A DNA stretch of 64,000 bases from Aphanomyces cochlioides. Its lineage: Eukaryota; Oomycota; Saprolegniomycetes; Saprolegniales; Verrucalvaceae. Location: the NCBI GenBank assembly GCA_019828595.1, contig JAHQRK010000028.1, positions 806,001 to 870,000 on the forward strand, given 5' to 3'. The position numbers were made by a program, and so were the translations under genes. Below, piece by piece: positions 19,984 to 32,671 of the stretch (its first letter is position 1; each line of letters begins with the position of its first letter). The notes under the pieces are model-generated. The model searched no databases. It was not told the origin of the DNA and worked only from the letters and a program-made list of their open reading frames with translations.

Positions 19984-20794
19984 AAGATGTGACTTAGTTT
20001 CATTGTCCGTGCTCAAGCTGCCTATCAGTGTAAATTGAGCACCGAACTTTGATCATATCGTTGTGGTCAATCTCTTTGAATTCATCTACAGACTAAGCAC
20101 GCTGAGATGAGAATTCTCACATTTTGCCTCATTCCCCTCCGAGAAGGTTAATGAACATACTTTCGATGGGCGTCACAATGCTCCAAGTATGAGTAAGTTG
20201 CCCATTTTCACTGAGGGGTGCCGGTTTTCAACCCCCTTTTTCTCGATCGAAGTCATATACTTCACAGTGCACAGTCTCAGGAATCGGCAATATGGAGTTG
20301 GGGCTGCAAGGTATTGGGCAAGACTGCGTTGAGAGGTGATCAAACTATGCGCTGATAGCTTCGGGTTGGCATCGTCGTTGCCCTTGAGAAAATAAATATA
20401 TTTGAAAAAAATATTGTTGATTTGATACGAATTTCCAGACCCCGTTCAATCGAATCACGCCGGCGGATCGATTCACCAATCGACGCCATTGGCTAATAAA
20501 TATTTTGAGCGATTTTGATTGGCTGAATAGAATTTTAAAGAAAGTACAGTTCCCATGAGAGAAAGTACTGTTCTAATTTTCATTCATCCAATGTATTGGC
20601 GCGATTGGAGATTGATACAAAAAACCAATCCAAATTGGGAAATTTCTAGCGAATCCACAATAATTTTTCGAACAATTCTTTTTGTGACTGTTGACACTGT
20701 GAGAAGGAAAATCCGGATAAGTTATCCGGGCAACCCCAAGTTTGTGGTCGGTCAATTATTGTGGAACTTGTGGCAGGAGCTTCGCAGGCGAAAG
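19984..20794. other. Intergenic, AT-rich
   Basis: AT-rich with no supported gene. The open frame from 20555 is simply the upstream extension of CNOT1 exon 1 and is not conserved-looking. Confidence 0.45.
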
Positions 20795-23700
20795 ATGGTG
20801 TCGTTTGCGTCGCCGTTGTTCTGGCAGATCCACTACCTAATTACGAATCTAAGTAAGAAGAACTTTAAGTCGAATGTAGCCGAGCTCAATCAGGTACGTC
20901 TTCTTCCACCGAAACAGCCTCCCTCAGTCTTTAGCTCGTTGGACTTTATGGCGAAGACGCCCGAGTGTTTTTGCTGAGCTGTTTGGTGCGTGAAATCGAT
21001 TTCCGCGACACCAAGAGCCATAAAGACTCGTTAAAAGTCCAACTTCTCACGCATGAGCTGGGGCAAGCATCGACTCGCCCTAATTTTACCACCTTCTTGT
21101 GCCAAGCCATTGATGTGGCTGGCAATGGATCGACTGTGATCACGGAAGAGTTTCTCACGCAGTTTTGCAAAGTCATTAAGCTGAGTCTCGCCCAACAAAT
21201 CACGATCGGTCTCTCCTTTGCCCAGTCGGATGTCCGCGGCGTTGCACAGGAAGCGATTGCCTTTCTCAAGCTGAAATTGCCCGAGCTGAGCATTGCGGGA
21301 TCAAAATTACCTACTGATGTATTGCATGCTTTGGTATTTCTCCTCCGAAATGAAGAAGCATTTCAAACGGATTTGGCTCAAACCGATTCGTTCTTGGCTG
21401 GAATTGCCGCTGTCCACCCGAATGAAATGTCGAGTTTGGAGCTCAAGCCATTGACTTTGGGAAACTTGGACCATGTCGACTGCATGCCAACTGCAGCTCC
21501 TCTTTTAGATGCGCTGATTGACGATGTGGTTGCTGGCTGCTCGTTTTATGAACTGATGGAAGATGTCGGCTACCAGTGCACTGCGAATGCCAAGGTATTT
21601 CGCGGTTTGCTGGCAGAAGCTGGCTTGGATAATTCGCCTTCGATCGCGCCGGGTCAAGTTGCTGGCATGCTTTCCATGCTGACCCGCACATACAAAGGCC
21701 ATCACGCTGGTGTAGAACACGGCGCGGTGGTGTTGTCGAGTCTTCAGTCGTATGAAGAAAGTGCAAGTGAATCGCAGCCGGCTATGGACACTTGGAACAT
21801 TGAGGTCATTGCTGAAGTGTTCCAAAAGGACTACCCGTCGATCAAGTGGCTCAAAGTGCAGGAAAAGCTGGACCGTGAAGATTTACAAGTAGACGCAGCT
21901 CGCTTTCGGATTCTACTCAGCTGTTTCCAAAATATTTCCCGCACGAAGTTTAAGTTGCAGACTCTCTTTCGGCCTTGGAAATGCAAAATGGTCCATGTCA
22001 ATATGCTCAAGGCGGCCATTCAATCCCCTCCTGAAGTGATCAGTTTTGCCGAATCTGTCAACAAATTGAGCCCATTTGAAGGCGCAGATGGTTCCGGTGT
22101 GCCCAAAAATGGAGTTTGGTTCTCGTTGGACGTGGTGGAAACTCTCATTTCACTCTCAGAAAGTGATGGCTACGGTATTGTGAAGGAAATTTTCGATACT
22201 GCCAAGACTCAGTGTCCTGATGTCCTCATTGCGAACTTGGCTCATTGCACCTCTCGATGGAATGGATTGAAGGAAGATTTATTTTGTGAATTATTTTACA
22301 TGTATGTTCTTGGCGGTCGACAAAACGCAGCTCTGATCGTTCGACATTTGTACACGATTGCGCCAAAGTTGGTCCTCCACGCCTGTGTGAAAGTATGGAT
22401 TTCCAGCTCTAACTCAACTCCAAACGTGCTATCTCGCTTGTTTTCGTTGCTCAAGAGTACCGGAGATGCTTACATGGCGCTGTTGAACTCGAACTATTAC
22501 TCATTGGCTATCACAATGGCTGTAATTGGAGCCAACTACGATGTCTTGCCTTTGGAAAACTACCTTGTGGAACGGTTGAAGAAGTCTCTTCTTCCGTTCG
22601 CCACGAGTTTGATTGCCTACTTGCATCGAAATGCAGGTCGAGCAATCCCGAAGGCGCAGTTGACATCCAGTACCAACCATATGTTGACTTTGGAATCCCT
22701 TGGCACTTGTGTGAAATGTCTAATGCATTCTGTCGCTTTGCCGCCATCTCTGGCCCAAGAAGTGAAGAACATTGTCGGAAAAACACAATCCTTGATTAGA
22801 ACCGAAGAAAACGCGACTCCGCCGACAACTGCTGCGCCAACTTCATCGTCATCTGGTGTCAATGTTGAGATGATTGAAGAGCAAGCTAATGCCTACTTTC
22901 AACAAATTTACACCAGTGAGCAGAATATCAACGACGTTGTGGCGATGCTCAAGCGATTCCAATCATCCAAGGACGAGACGGAGCGTCAGATTTTTGTGTG
23001 CATGATTCACAATTTGTTTGACGAATATCGATTCTTCCCTCGCTATCCCGAAACGGAACTCCGAATTACTGGTGTATTGTTTGGAAAACTGATTGAACAC
23101 CAAGTGTTGCCGTCAACTTTCTTGCAAACTGCACTGCGACTCGTACTTGAAAGTTTGCGCGAGCCAACAACATCCAAGTTCTTCTTTTTTGGCGCCTGTG
23201 CTCTTCAGCAATTCGTCCCTCGACTTCGTGAACTGCCAGCTTATTGCATGAACTTGAGCCAAATTGCCCACTTGCAGCATGCTTTGCCTGAGATTATGCG
23301 GCAAGTGAACCAAGTCACTAGAAGTTTGGAATCGGCTTCACCTGCGACGAGCACCCCGTCCACTCCAACTGCTCCAGGAGCCCCAGCTCCTGTATCTACG
23401 CCTGCAAGTGTCGCGTCGAATCCATCTCCTGGTAGTCCAAAGAAGATCCCCAACTCACCCAAGGTCACTCTGTCGACGCCTTCTGCTCCTGCAGTTATGG
23501 ACGTGGGTCACATTTTTAGCCAAGAAATCTTGGAGGATACGCAAGAAGTCGTCGAACCGGAGCCTTCCGTCGTCGATCGTCTCCATTTCATTGTCAATAA
23601 TATGAGTATTTCAACTCTGGAAGCCAAGTTACCCGAAGTGCGTCATCTTTTGGCCCCCGAATATTACTTGTGGTTTGCCCAGTACCTTGTCGGCAAGCGC

Positions 23701-26700
23701 ATCGCTACGCAACCCAATTACCACGCGGTGTATTTGATTTTCATGGAAAAGATCAACCAACCATTGCTGGAAGAAGCCATATTCAAAACAGCTCTTCAGC
23801 AAGTGCATAAATTACTGACTTCTGGTACAATCACTACGAACTCCCAACAGCGCTCCCTGCTGAAGAATTTGGGCTCTTGGATGGGATTGATGACTTTAGG
23901 ACGCAACAAACCGCTCCTTCAGCGCGACTTAGATTTGAAGGAATTGCTTTACGTCGGCTACGAAACAGGTCATTTGATTGCTGTGACGCCTCTGGTTGCC
24001 AAGATCCTCGAAGGGTGCAAGAAGAGCAAAATCTTCAAGCCACCGAATCCGTGGATTATGGGTTTGATTCATGCCATGTCGGAGTTGTACAACGTCCCCG
24101 ACTTGAAACTGAACTTGAAATTTGAGATCGAAGTCCTCTTCAAATCCTTCAAACTGAATGTGGAAGATCAATTAAAAGCTAATTTGTTGCACACTCGTGG
24201 CCACCCGCCACGCAACAACAATCCCGATTTTAATATCAAGGTCGAAAAGAGCTCTGCTGCTGCTATCGATCCAAAGTCGCTACCTCCCTCGGCAGCAGTT
24301 CCATTGAAACCTACAACGCCCAAGACTCCGTTGAAAGCTCCACCGACTGTCTCCGAGTCGACTGTCATTCCAAACTTGGCGTCATATGTTGCAGTCAATC
24401 CCGATTTACCACTGCATCATGTCAACCTGCGACGTTTGGTGCCTTTGGCTGTTGATCGTGCCATCCGTGAAGTTATTACGCCTGTTGTTGAGCGCAGCGT
24501 CACAATAGCCTGCATAACTACTCGTGAGATTATTCTGAAGGACTTTGCGACTGAAGTTGATGAAGTCAAGATGCGCAAGGCCGCGCACGTGATGGTGTCC
24601 TCGCTCTCAGGATCCTTGGCTCTTATCACTGCCAAAGAGCCATTGCGTAATTCGATCGCATCACACTTGCGTGCTTTGTTGCCCACAAGTGAACCACATC
24701 AAGTAGACCATGTCGTCAATGTTTGCTCGAGTGAAAACACTGATTTGGGCTGCATGCTGATCGAAAAGGCGTCGTCGGAAAAAGCCATGCGTGACATTGA
24801 CGAAGCTCTTGGTGCGGCCTATGCTGCTCGTCGACGGGTTTCGAAGGACTCGAACCAACTCCACGTCTTCGAAGGTAGTTTGCCTCCACCTGCATCGCTT
24901 CCTGAAGTATTTCGGCCCATGCCTTCCGGCATTTCGCCCCACCAGTGGATGGTGTACGAAGCTTTCCAACGCATTCCTCGCCCAACAACTTTGAACACCA
25001 ACGACACATCCAACGGTCTTACCGTACAACTTGCTCTTGAACGATTTGCTCTTCTTATGGAGAAGTTTGAAGTCTTTGTCCAACATATTGTCCGCCAAGC
25101 TGCTGCCGCCCAGCGCGACCTGCCTCCACTGATGTCGCTCCCTCAAGAAAGCGATGTCTTCGCAATTTTGCGGGATGTTCGAGCTCTCGGACAAAGTGTC
25201 AAGGTCAATCTGCGTGAAGAAGCTTGCTTGAAGATTGCCAACCGCATTGTAAAATGCATGTATGAATTGGGCAAGGGCCGTGGCGACGAGCTCTTCCTGG
25301 ACATTTTGGTGAGCTCGCTTGATATGTTGGCTGCGTCCTGTGACGTACTCAAGAAAGAAGTTGTCCGATGGATCTTGTCGATGCCAGTTGAAGACAAACT
25401 CAAATTGCACTGCGAAATCATCATTGCCCTCGTGAGACTCAAAGTCGTCGAAGTGTCTGAATTTGATGTCTACTTGACTCGCAATATGGAACGCACTGGC
25501 CTCGCTATTGAATTCGCCGTGTACGTTGTGCGCCAGTGCCTCTTCCTCGAACATGTCAATCTACTCAAGCAATTGCCTCAGACCTTGGAAGCTCTGGAAC
25601 GCATTGTGGAGCGTCATGGAGGCAATCCTAGCAACAAGAACATAGTCATTTTGTCCAACTTGCTTGAACAAGCAAAGAAGCAGAAGAAAACCAAGTTTGA
25701 CCAAGCTGCTTTCCGCCACACAGTCAGTAATGCCATGGAACACTGGGTGGCTCTCGTAGGTGATCCAAGCAACAACCACAGCAAGATGCATCTCCAATAT
25801 TTGGCTATGCTCAAGCAATATGGTCTTCTCAAGGATGAAGAAACAATTGGACTCTTCTTCAAATGCGCCGTCGAAATCTGCGTCGATGTTTGCCTCAAGA
25901 CTGCATATGCCAAGGCTGTCCCAGGAAAGAAAGCGCCTCTCAACTATAATGTGATTGACGCCCTCACTCAACTCATGGTTCTCCTCATCAAATACCTCGA
26001 CCCACAAGCCTCGACCAAGGTCATGACGGCCGCCATTGGATCTGTTGTGCACGTGTTGCTGCTCTTTCACGACCAAGCTGTGAAGAAGAAGGTGTTGTTC
26101 GACCAACGCGTGTTCTTCCGACTCTTTGTCAACCTTCTCAAAGATCTGACGGCCCAAGAACCGCTCCTTGATGCTATTCAACTGGTCATTCTTAACACAT
26201 TTGCTGGCGCATTCAACACTTTGCAACCTGCCAATGCCCCTGGCTTTTGCTTTGCGTGGACGGAGCTCATCTCGCATCGCTGCTTCATGCCCATGCTCTT
26301 GCGTGCCCGACAACAACGCGGGTGGCAAATCCTCCACCGTCTACTTATGAGCTTGTTTACCTTCATGGAACCTTTCTTGCGACTCTCCATCGACAACCCA
26401 GCCATCGCCGCGCTCTACAAGGGCACAATGCGTGTCGTCCTGGTACTCTTGCACGATTACCCAGATTTCCTCAGCGAATTCTACCCTTCCTTCTGCGATG
26501 TCCTACCTGCTACGTGCATCCAACTGCGCAATGTCATTCTCTCGGCGTTCTCGCGCTCCATGCGACTGCCAGATCCCCTCACGCCTGGCCTCCAAGTTGC
26601 CCAGCTCCCTGAAGTAAACATTTCTCCACGGCTTACACCAACTTGGGGAGCAGCTCTCGCCCACAACAACCTGAAAGAATACTTGGACGAATTCCTTCGT

Positions 26701-27276
26701 GCTCAGTCGAACCGTGCCGCTGCTTTCCCTCATGACTTGATTGGAAAACTCTACCGAACGACCGCTCCAGAAAGTGGCGAGTCTCGTTACATGGTCCCTG
26801 CACTCAATGCCGTTGTGCTCTACCTCGGTAAAGAAGCTATTGCCGACATGACGAACGAAGCAAAGAATATCAAGTTTGAACAATCGGCCAGTATGGACGT
26901 CTTCCGCTTCCTCGCCGATGAGCTCGACGTGGAAGGTCGCTACTGGTATTTCTCGGCAATGGCCAACCATCTCCGATACCCCAACAGCGACACGCATTAC
27001 TTTAGCTGTGTGCTTCTCTACCTCTTCTCCAACTCGAGCACTGCCATGGTGAAGGAGCAGATCACGCGCGTCCTACTCGAGCGTCTCATTGCGAACCGAC
27101 CTCATCCGTGGGGTCTCTTGGTCACTTTTATCGAGCTCATTCGCAACCCAAGCTACAAGTTCTGGGAGCAAGATTACCTCAATTGCTCGTCTCAAATCCG
27201 CGATGTCTTTGACGACGTTGCGCGTACATGCATGGGAAATGTACCATTCCCTCAACGCCGCAAGGAAGACCAGTAG
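20795..27276 (+). CDS. CNOT1: CCR4-NOT complex scaffold subunit 1
   Basis: Two exons, 20795-20893 and 20935-27276, with a 41-bp GT..AG intron; 2146 aa. Exon 1 (MVSFASPLFWQIHYLITNLS) joins LVGLYGEDARVFLLSCLVRE in phase 0. This restores the start that a single open frame misses. NOT1 is the scaffold that holds the CAF1/CCR4 deadenylases, CNOT9 and the NOT module for mRNA poly(A) shortening. Domains in order: N-terminal HEAT repeats; a TTP-binding-like region (~682-825, ANAYFQQIYTSEQNINDVV); the MIF4G/CAF1-binding region (~914-1116, HFIVNNMSISTLEAKLPEV); DUF3819/CNOT9-binding (~1198-1340, VDRAIREVITPVVERSV); and the NOT1 superhomology C-terminus (~1635-2140). A Pro/Ser/Thr/Ala linker lies at ~835-900. 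It is intact over 6.3 kb. Confidence 0.95.
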
Positions 27277-27407
27277 ATATATATTCGTTCACGTGGATAG
27301 AGTAGATGCTATTTGACTATCAATGCATGTTTACATGACAACATTTCGAAGGACAACGACGTTGAGATTAAGCGGCAAAACGCAAGTGCAGAATCACCTC
27401 GTGCCCG

Positions 27408-28770
27408 TTAGTTACCACACCAAGTGTATGCCGCAACCGAGTCGCATTGGGCTTGAGTCCAGCCAAGAAAGCAAGCTTGAGTTGGAGCGTAGTAGCAGTT
27501 GGAACAGTCACCACAATCGCCACCCGCTGGGGATGGTTGACAGTTGGGGCCTTCGTTGGGCTCTTGGACGGCGACGGAGTTGGTTTCGTGCTTGCCGAAG
27601 GTGTTGGTTTTTGGCTCGACGAAGGAGTTGGTTTCGTGCTGGACGAAGGAGTGGGCTTTTGGCTAGGCGAGGGTGTTGGGCGGACAACAGGACTGGTGCC
27701 TGGCGTTGGTTTGGAGCCACCAGCAGATTGAATCGTGATCGTTGCGCCGTAGATATGGACAGTCATGGGCAATTCCAATTGAAGAAGCGGGACAGTGTTC
27801 GTCGCACCCAATTGACCTTGGCTGTTCTTCGCTGTCGACTTCGGGTCCAGAAGGTGTTGCCACATCACACCGCGATCGTTCTGTCCACCGTCCAATTGGT
27901 TGCTAGGGTCCGAGATAATCTTGATCCACACTTTCTGAAGCGCAGCGAGCCAGGCCACTTCCTCCAGATTCAGCAGCAGTCGGTGGACGGACTGTCACCT
28001 TCTTGATCACGTCGTCCACATTGCCATTGTTGAGCGCAATGTCGTACACTGACCCTTCGAAATGGGCAACGCCAAGTTGTACTTGCGAGATGTCTTCATG
28101 GCCATACCCCAATAGCCGCCGTCCGAGTTTTCATCCGACAAGGTGTCCCAAGTGGCTTTGATGTAGTTGGGGTTGATAGGACCACTGCCAGTTGGACAAC
28201 CGCCTTGGTTGAGAGTACTTTCATCGCAAATCCTTCCAAACCAGTCAAGTCATCCGACCCCTTGTTCGAGAGAGCTTGGACGTCAGGGATGTACTGGACG
28301 AGAGGGTTGCAAGGCTCGATCTTCTTGAGATTCTTCAAGAGAGAACATCGTCGCCAGTCTCAGTACAGAACCCGACAATATTGGTGGTGTAGCCTCGATC
28401 ATCGCCAATGTTTTGGATGTAGCTGTACGCTTTCCACCACGGGATGATTCCCTTGAAGTCATCACCACCGTTCTCGGCGGTCCAAACAAGGGAAAGAATG
28501 GCATAGACTTGATCTTGGGACACTTGGGACCATAACCAGTGTCCAGGTCGGAGGGGAAGCTATAAGGACCAGCGTTCGGCCAGTTTTGGGTTGGGAGGAG
28601 GAGCTGCATTGGCTTGCGAATTGAGTATTGGACGATGGCGACGTCTTCTTGCCGCAGTTGATAAACTTGAGCCAGCCAGAGTCACCAGGAGTCCCAGAAT
28701 ATCCATCCGAGCACGTTTGGGCGGTCGCAAGAAATGTTTGAGCAAGGACGAGTGTGATGATTGCCTTCAT
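27408..28770 (-). pseudogene. GH46-type chitosanase with multiple frameshifts
   Basis: ATG 28768-28770 begins a signal peptide (MKAIITLVLAQTFLATAQ). Pieces in successive frames reconstruct a GH46-like order: PNAGPYSFPSDLDTGYGPK, VYAILSLVWTAENGG, DRGYTTNIVGFCTETGDD (the GH46 signature-like stretch), LVQYIPDVQALSNKGSDDLT, NPNYIKATWDTLSDENSDGG, VYDIALNNGNVDDVIKKV and VAWLAALQKVWIKIISDPSN. A Ser/Thr/Pro repeat linker (TKPTPSSSQKPTPS) and a short Cys module ending TWCGN-TAA (stop 27408-27410) follow. I count about seven frame changes, nearly all single missing bases. The intact enzyme would hydrolyse chitosan outside the cell. It is either a recent pseudogene or an under-polished locus. Confidence 0.75.
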
Positions 28771-29404
28771 GTTGGAGGATTTTCAAATGAGCTATTGGAA
28801 TGAGAAGGTTACGTCGAGTCGCTACATTTCCTCTGTTGTTTGGAACCTGATTCGCTTTCGGCTCTGTATCTGCCATGCCTCTTGCTCTTTCGAGAGGTAC
28901 GGCGCTCAAAACTGGACGGCTCGAGCGACTCTGTCGAGACAAAGCAGATCACGATACTAAACGTGCACCTTTCTCTCCATTGCACATGTGGATCAAGTGA
29001 TACAGAGGAAATTACGCCGATTGAGGAGAACAACGGAGATGACTCTCACGATGACATCATGAAGACAACTTTTTTCCAGAATTCACATGGACATACGACG
29101 GAATCGGCAAGGAATCATAGGATACATCCTTCCAGTGCAGACGAGTCAAGATGCTCATGAGGCCAACAACAAGCAGCTACTATGCAATGGATTTGGCTTA
29201 GCTGTACTCAACTGGGGACGAGGGGGGGGGTCAATATTGTTGCAATGCGCTACAGTATTGGATGGGCTGCAGATGCACCGGTTTGTTGTTGTGACTTCAG
29301 TAATGCGATTCCGCAGCCACGAACAAATCTGCGGAAAGAAAAACGCTGTTTATGGTGTTATGTGGTAAGAGGGCAACCAAGCACGACGGAAACCTTCCAA
29401 AAAG
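28771..29404. other. Intergenic, no gene seen
   Basis: No supported gene. It separates the broken chitosanase from the fragment of a second Cys-module protein. Confidence 0.4.
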
Positions 29405-29545
29405 AAGTTCCAGTTCCCGCACCAAGTGTGTTCTGGCACAGAATCACACTGGTCTTGGGTCCAGCCTTCAAAACACGCCGTTGCTGGAGGGTAGTAACAG
29501 TTCTTGCTGCCACCACAAGCGGAAGGCTCTGATGTTGGTTCGTCG
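29405..29545 (-). pseudogene. Fragment: C-terminal Cys module of another secreted hydrolase
   Basis: Reading the minus strand gives EPSACGGSKNCYYPPATAC, FEGWTQDQCDSVPEHTWCGN, then WNFF where the stop codon would be. This matches the tail modules of the GH46 locus (27408) and the GH114 protein (53941). A Pro/Ser stretch (PSPSPIPSQIE) lies upstream in another frame. The catalytic domain is not recognisable, so this is an orphaned 3' end. Confidence 0.65.
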
Positions 29546-30851
29546 GATGGGGCATGGTTTCGATTTGTGATGGAATCGGACTTGGGCTGGGCTCGACGTT
29601 CTTGTTGCTTAGGGATTCACGGGTATGATATCCCAGCTTTGCACTTACAAGTTGCCCCCCCCAGCGAATCCAAAACATGTCTTTGCTAGCCTCGCATCGT
29701 AATGTCCCGTCGAATGAATCAAAGGCATAAAGGACCGAGTGGACTGCCGCTTTCTTTCGTTTGAGGAGTAATCCACACAAACCTATGTACATGTAGGGGA
29801 GATGCTTTAATTACGTGGTTCCCTTGTTCATATTGTCGAGTTTAACTCCTGTGCTTTGTAAATTCACAGCAATTGCTCGTTTCGACAATCACCAACTTGG
29901 CCGTCGACAATTGCTCTAATCGAGAGCAATTGTTGGTGAGCTGGAGGGAGGCATTTTTTAAAGCTGCCTCCAGATCAGGATATGCAACAAGGCCTTGAAT
30001 TTGCTGTAGCTACAAAGCGCCAGCTCTCAGCCACTACACACCTGAATCCATTCCAAACTCATACAAGTCCAAAGTAAATTCCAGAGTAAACTAAGATCTA
30101 CTGTACCACAAAGATGCACAACTCCCATGGATAGCTTTAGGCAAGGGCATCTCGTTTCATCAACATCGAAAGCGAAATCCAATGGGGAGAACTAGGTTTT
30201 GAGTTTACTGGATTCAGCTCATTATTCGAGCGCCAACTGATGACTCGAACTGAAAGAGGTCTCCGAAGTCTACTCAATAGCAGTGTTGCACAACCCACAA
30301 TTCGGATCTCGTTCGAACCTTCGGCGATGGTTTATTTGACGGTCTGCAGCGCTTCAAGCCGCCAATGACACTTACCTGCACGTTTTCCGCTGGAAGGTCG
30401 CAATGTGCCACTCGAATGCAAAGTAATTCATCTCCCAGTGTACGCTGAACTCGGTCCATAATCAAGCGATGTTGGCCTTGAAAGTACTCCAACGCATTTT
30501 GCAAAGAGCGAGCACGTTTGACATGTCCTTAGATCAATATTAAGTGCTCCACTGCCGCTTGATGATAGCGAAACCTTTGTTTTTATCGATCCTAACTTGA
30601 TAGAACTTGTTTCACGAGAGCAATGAGAACGAAACCTGAAGCTTAATAGAGTTAGTGGATAGCTCAGCTCTACTATACATCCTTTGCCAGTCCTGGTTTG
30701 TAACGGTAGTTGCAAACTGAAAATGAAAAATTTCAACTCCAGTCGAGGTTTCTATTTGTAAATTTGGCGAATTTGTGACATTTCCGTTTGTAAAATTGAA
30801 AAAATATAAACTGGTTGACCAGGTTACAAACTTGGGAAGTTCGCTCATATC
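29546..30851. other. Intergenic, includes a short perfect hairpin
   Basis: No gene is supported. At 29908-29933 ACAATTGCTCT and AGAGCAATTGT form an 11-bp stem around a short loop, and the flanking CACCAAC/TTGGTG can extend it. Such a hairpin could be a terminator-like or MITE remnant. Confidence 0.4.
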
Positions 30852-31520
30852 ATGGGAAAGGGGAAGACATGGAGCAGTCGTGAGTGCGTGTTCCTCGCCA
30901 AATGCTGGCTCGCGACGTCTGAAGATGCAAGTGTCGGTGCTGACACGAAGCTGGAAACATTTTGGAGCAGTGTGCATTCGAAGTGGCAAGACCAAACAAG
31001 TGATAAGACGAGGACTCTCCAGGCTTTGAAGAATCAATCGGTCGTTATGCAACGCAGCGTGCAAAAGTTCTGTGGCTATCACGAGCGTGTTCAAAGGACT
31101 GACCAGAGTGGATACACTGAGGAAGATGCAGTTGAAGCTGCAATCACGATGTATATGAACATCGAGAACGAAGAGTTTGTCTATGCTGAACCATGGCGAG
31201 TTCTAGTCGTGTCCCCAAAATGGAAGCCGGTCCGCCGTGGCAAAAGGGCAAGCCTCGGTAATGATCCAACATGCAAGATTGACGCTTCGAATGAGCAAGA
31301 GGAGCACCCCAGAGGTTCCAAGTCCGCTAAATTGTACAACAAGTCCGCAAAGGATCAAAATGGGGGTCTTGTTATGATTGGAAATGCTCAAATTGAGAAG
31401 AACAATCTCTTTCGCCAATCCATGTTGATCAAACTTCTCACTCAAAGTAACGACATTGAGAATCTGGAACGTGTCAAGCAACAGCTTCTCCGAGAAACAC
31501 TCGGTGGAAATTTAGAGTAG
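30852..31520 (+). CDS. Myb/SANT-like DNA-binding protein of Harbinger-2
   Basis: 222 aa (MGKGKTWSSRECVFLAKCW...). The start shows the trihelix/NAM-like pattern seen in PIF/Harbinger second proteins: CVFLAKCWLATSEDASVGAD, FWSSVHSKW and VMQRSVQKFCGYHERVQ. A basic middle and a C-terminal helix (LLIKLLTQSNDIENLERVKQ-like) follow. It is convergent with the transposase at 31630-32671, the usual two-gene layout. It would bind subterminal sites with the transposase. The frame is intact, but I found no clear TIRs for this element. Confidence 0.75.
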   Translation: MGKGKTWSSRECVFLAKCWLATSEDASVGADTKLETFWSSVHSKWQDQTSDKTRTLQALKNQSVVMQRSVQKFCGYHERVQRTDQSGYTEEDAVEAAITMYMNIENEEFVYAEPWRVLVVSPKWKPVRRGKRASLGNDPTCKIDASNEQEEHPRGSKSAKLYNKSAKDQNGGLVMIGNAQIEKNNLFRQSMLIKLLTQSNDIENLERVKQQLLRETLGGNLE

Positions 31521-31629
31521 ATGCATTCTAGATTTTGTAGTACTGCTATTCTAAACGAGAAGACAAAGACTACCTCGAACGATTTTGCGTGTGATATCTA
31601 ATGTACATCAGTCTTAATTGATTACATAA

Positions 31630-32671
31630 CTAAACAAGAGCCGTGCCTTCAATCTCCCACAAATGATCTATTAGATCACGTTGCAAGAGCTTTGCAACTG
31701 ATTCGTCCTGCATTTCAATGATTTGAGCTGTGGCCGTTGTGATACTGACTTGAGCTTGAGGCACAGCCGCAGTAATCGCAAATGCATTTGGCGCTATCGC
31801 TTGGTCGTCTTCTATACCCGCTTGGTTGTCTTCAATTATCATGTTCTGGAGAATTGCACACGCGCGCATCACCAACGCCATGTCATCTCTGTACCAAAGA
31901 CGACTTGGCTCTGTGATGATGTGCCATTTGGCTTGTAGAACGCCAAAGGCACGTTCGACATCCTTTCTAGCTGCTTCTTGTTTATTTGCAAAGAGCTTCT
32001 TCTATTCATTGTCGGGAGATGAAATGGTCTTAACAAAGACTGGCCAATTGGGATATATTCCGCCAGTCAAACAGTATCCCCTTGTACATGCTCTTCCATG
32101 CAGCGAAAACCCAGAGACAGTCGAGACGTCCGCAAAATATCCATCAAGAAGCGGCGAGCGATCGAGAACATTCAAATCATTGCACGACCCCGGCATTCCA
32201 AAATGATAGTGCCAAATGCGTAAATCCTGCGTGACCACAACTTCTAGTACTAGGCTTGCTGTTCTATTCTTTCCTTTCATCTAAACAACAAATGAGATAG
32301 CAAAATTCCTACACACAATCTACCTGAGCTGCCCACGCCTTTGGGCAGTTCTTCCACCCCCAATGCATACAATCGAGAGACCCAAGCATCCCAGGAAATC
32401 TACGTGACGCATTGTCGTTTTGAATCCTCAGTATTTCGCTCTCATTTGGATGCCTCAAATATTCCGGTTCATATACTGTGATGACGGCGTTGCAAAATGC
32501 CTTGAGTAGATCGCTCATTGTTGATTCTACTACGCGAAAGTACTCGTCAACCGCATCTGATGCCACTCCGTACGCCAGAGAGTGTATACATGCAGCAATC
32601 TTTTGGGTTTCAGTTGCTCCAAATTTCCCGACAGCATCCTCAACTAAGCGTCGAAACAACGCCAAACTCAT
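31630..32671 (-). pseudogene. PIF/Harbinger transposase (Harbinger-2), nonsense codon and missing N-terminus
   Basis: The sequence reads LFRRLVEDAVGKFGATETQK, FPGMLGSLDCMHWGWKNCPK (first Asp), then a 44-bp intron. After it come NRTASLVLEVVVTQDLRIWH, FGMPGSCNDLNVLDRSPLL (second Asp in the cluster), GGIYPNWPVFVKTISSPDNE and DVERAFGVLQAKWHII (Glu). TAG at 32002-32004 interrupts the frame immediately after PDNE. The intact relative at 35681 has an intron near this point. The N-terminal ~90 residues are not found in frame upstream. This copy is non-functional unless spliced differently. Confidence 0.78.

Noticed and set aside
23877..25554. Minus-strand frames opposite CNOT1 (up to 297 codons)
   Set aside because: They are shadows of the 2146-aa conserved scaffold protein.
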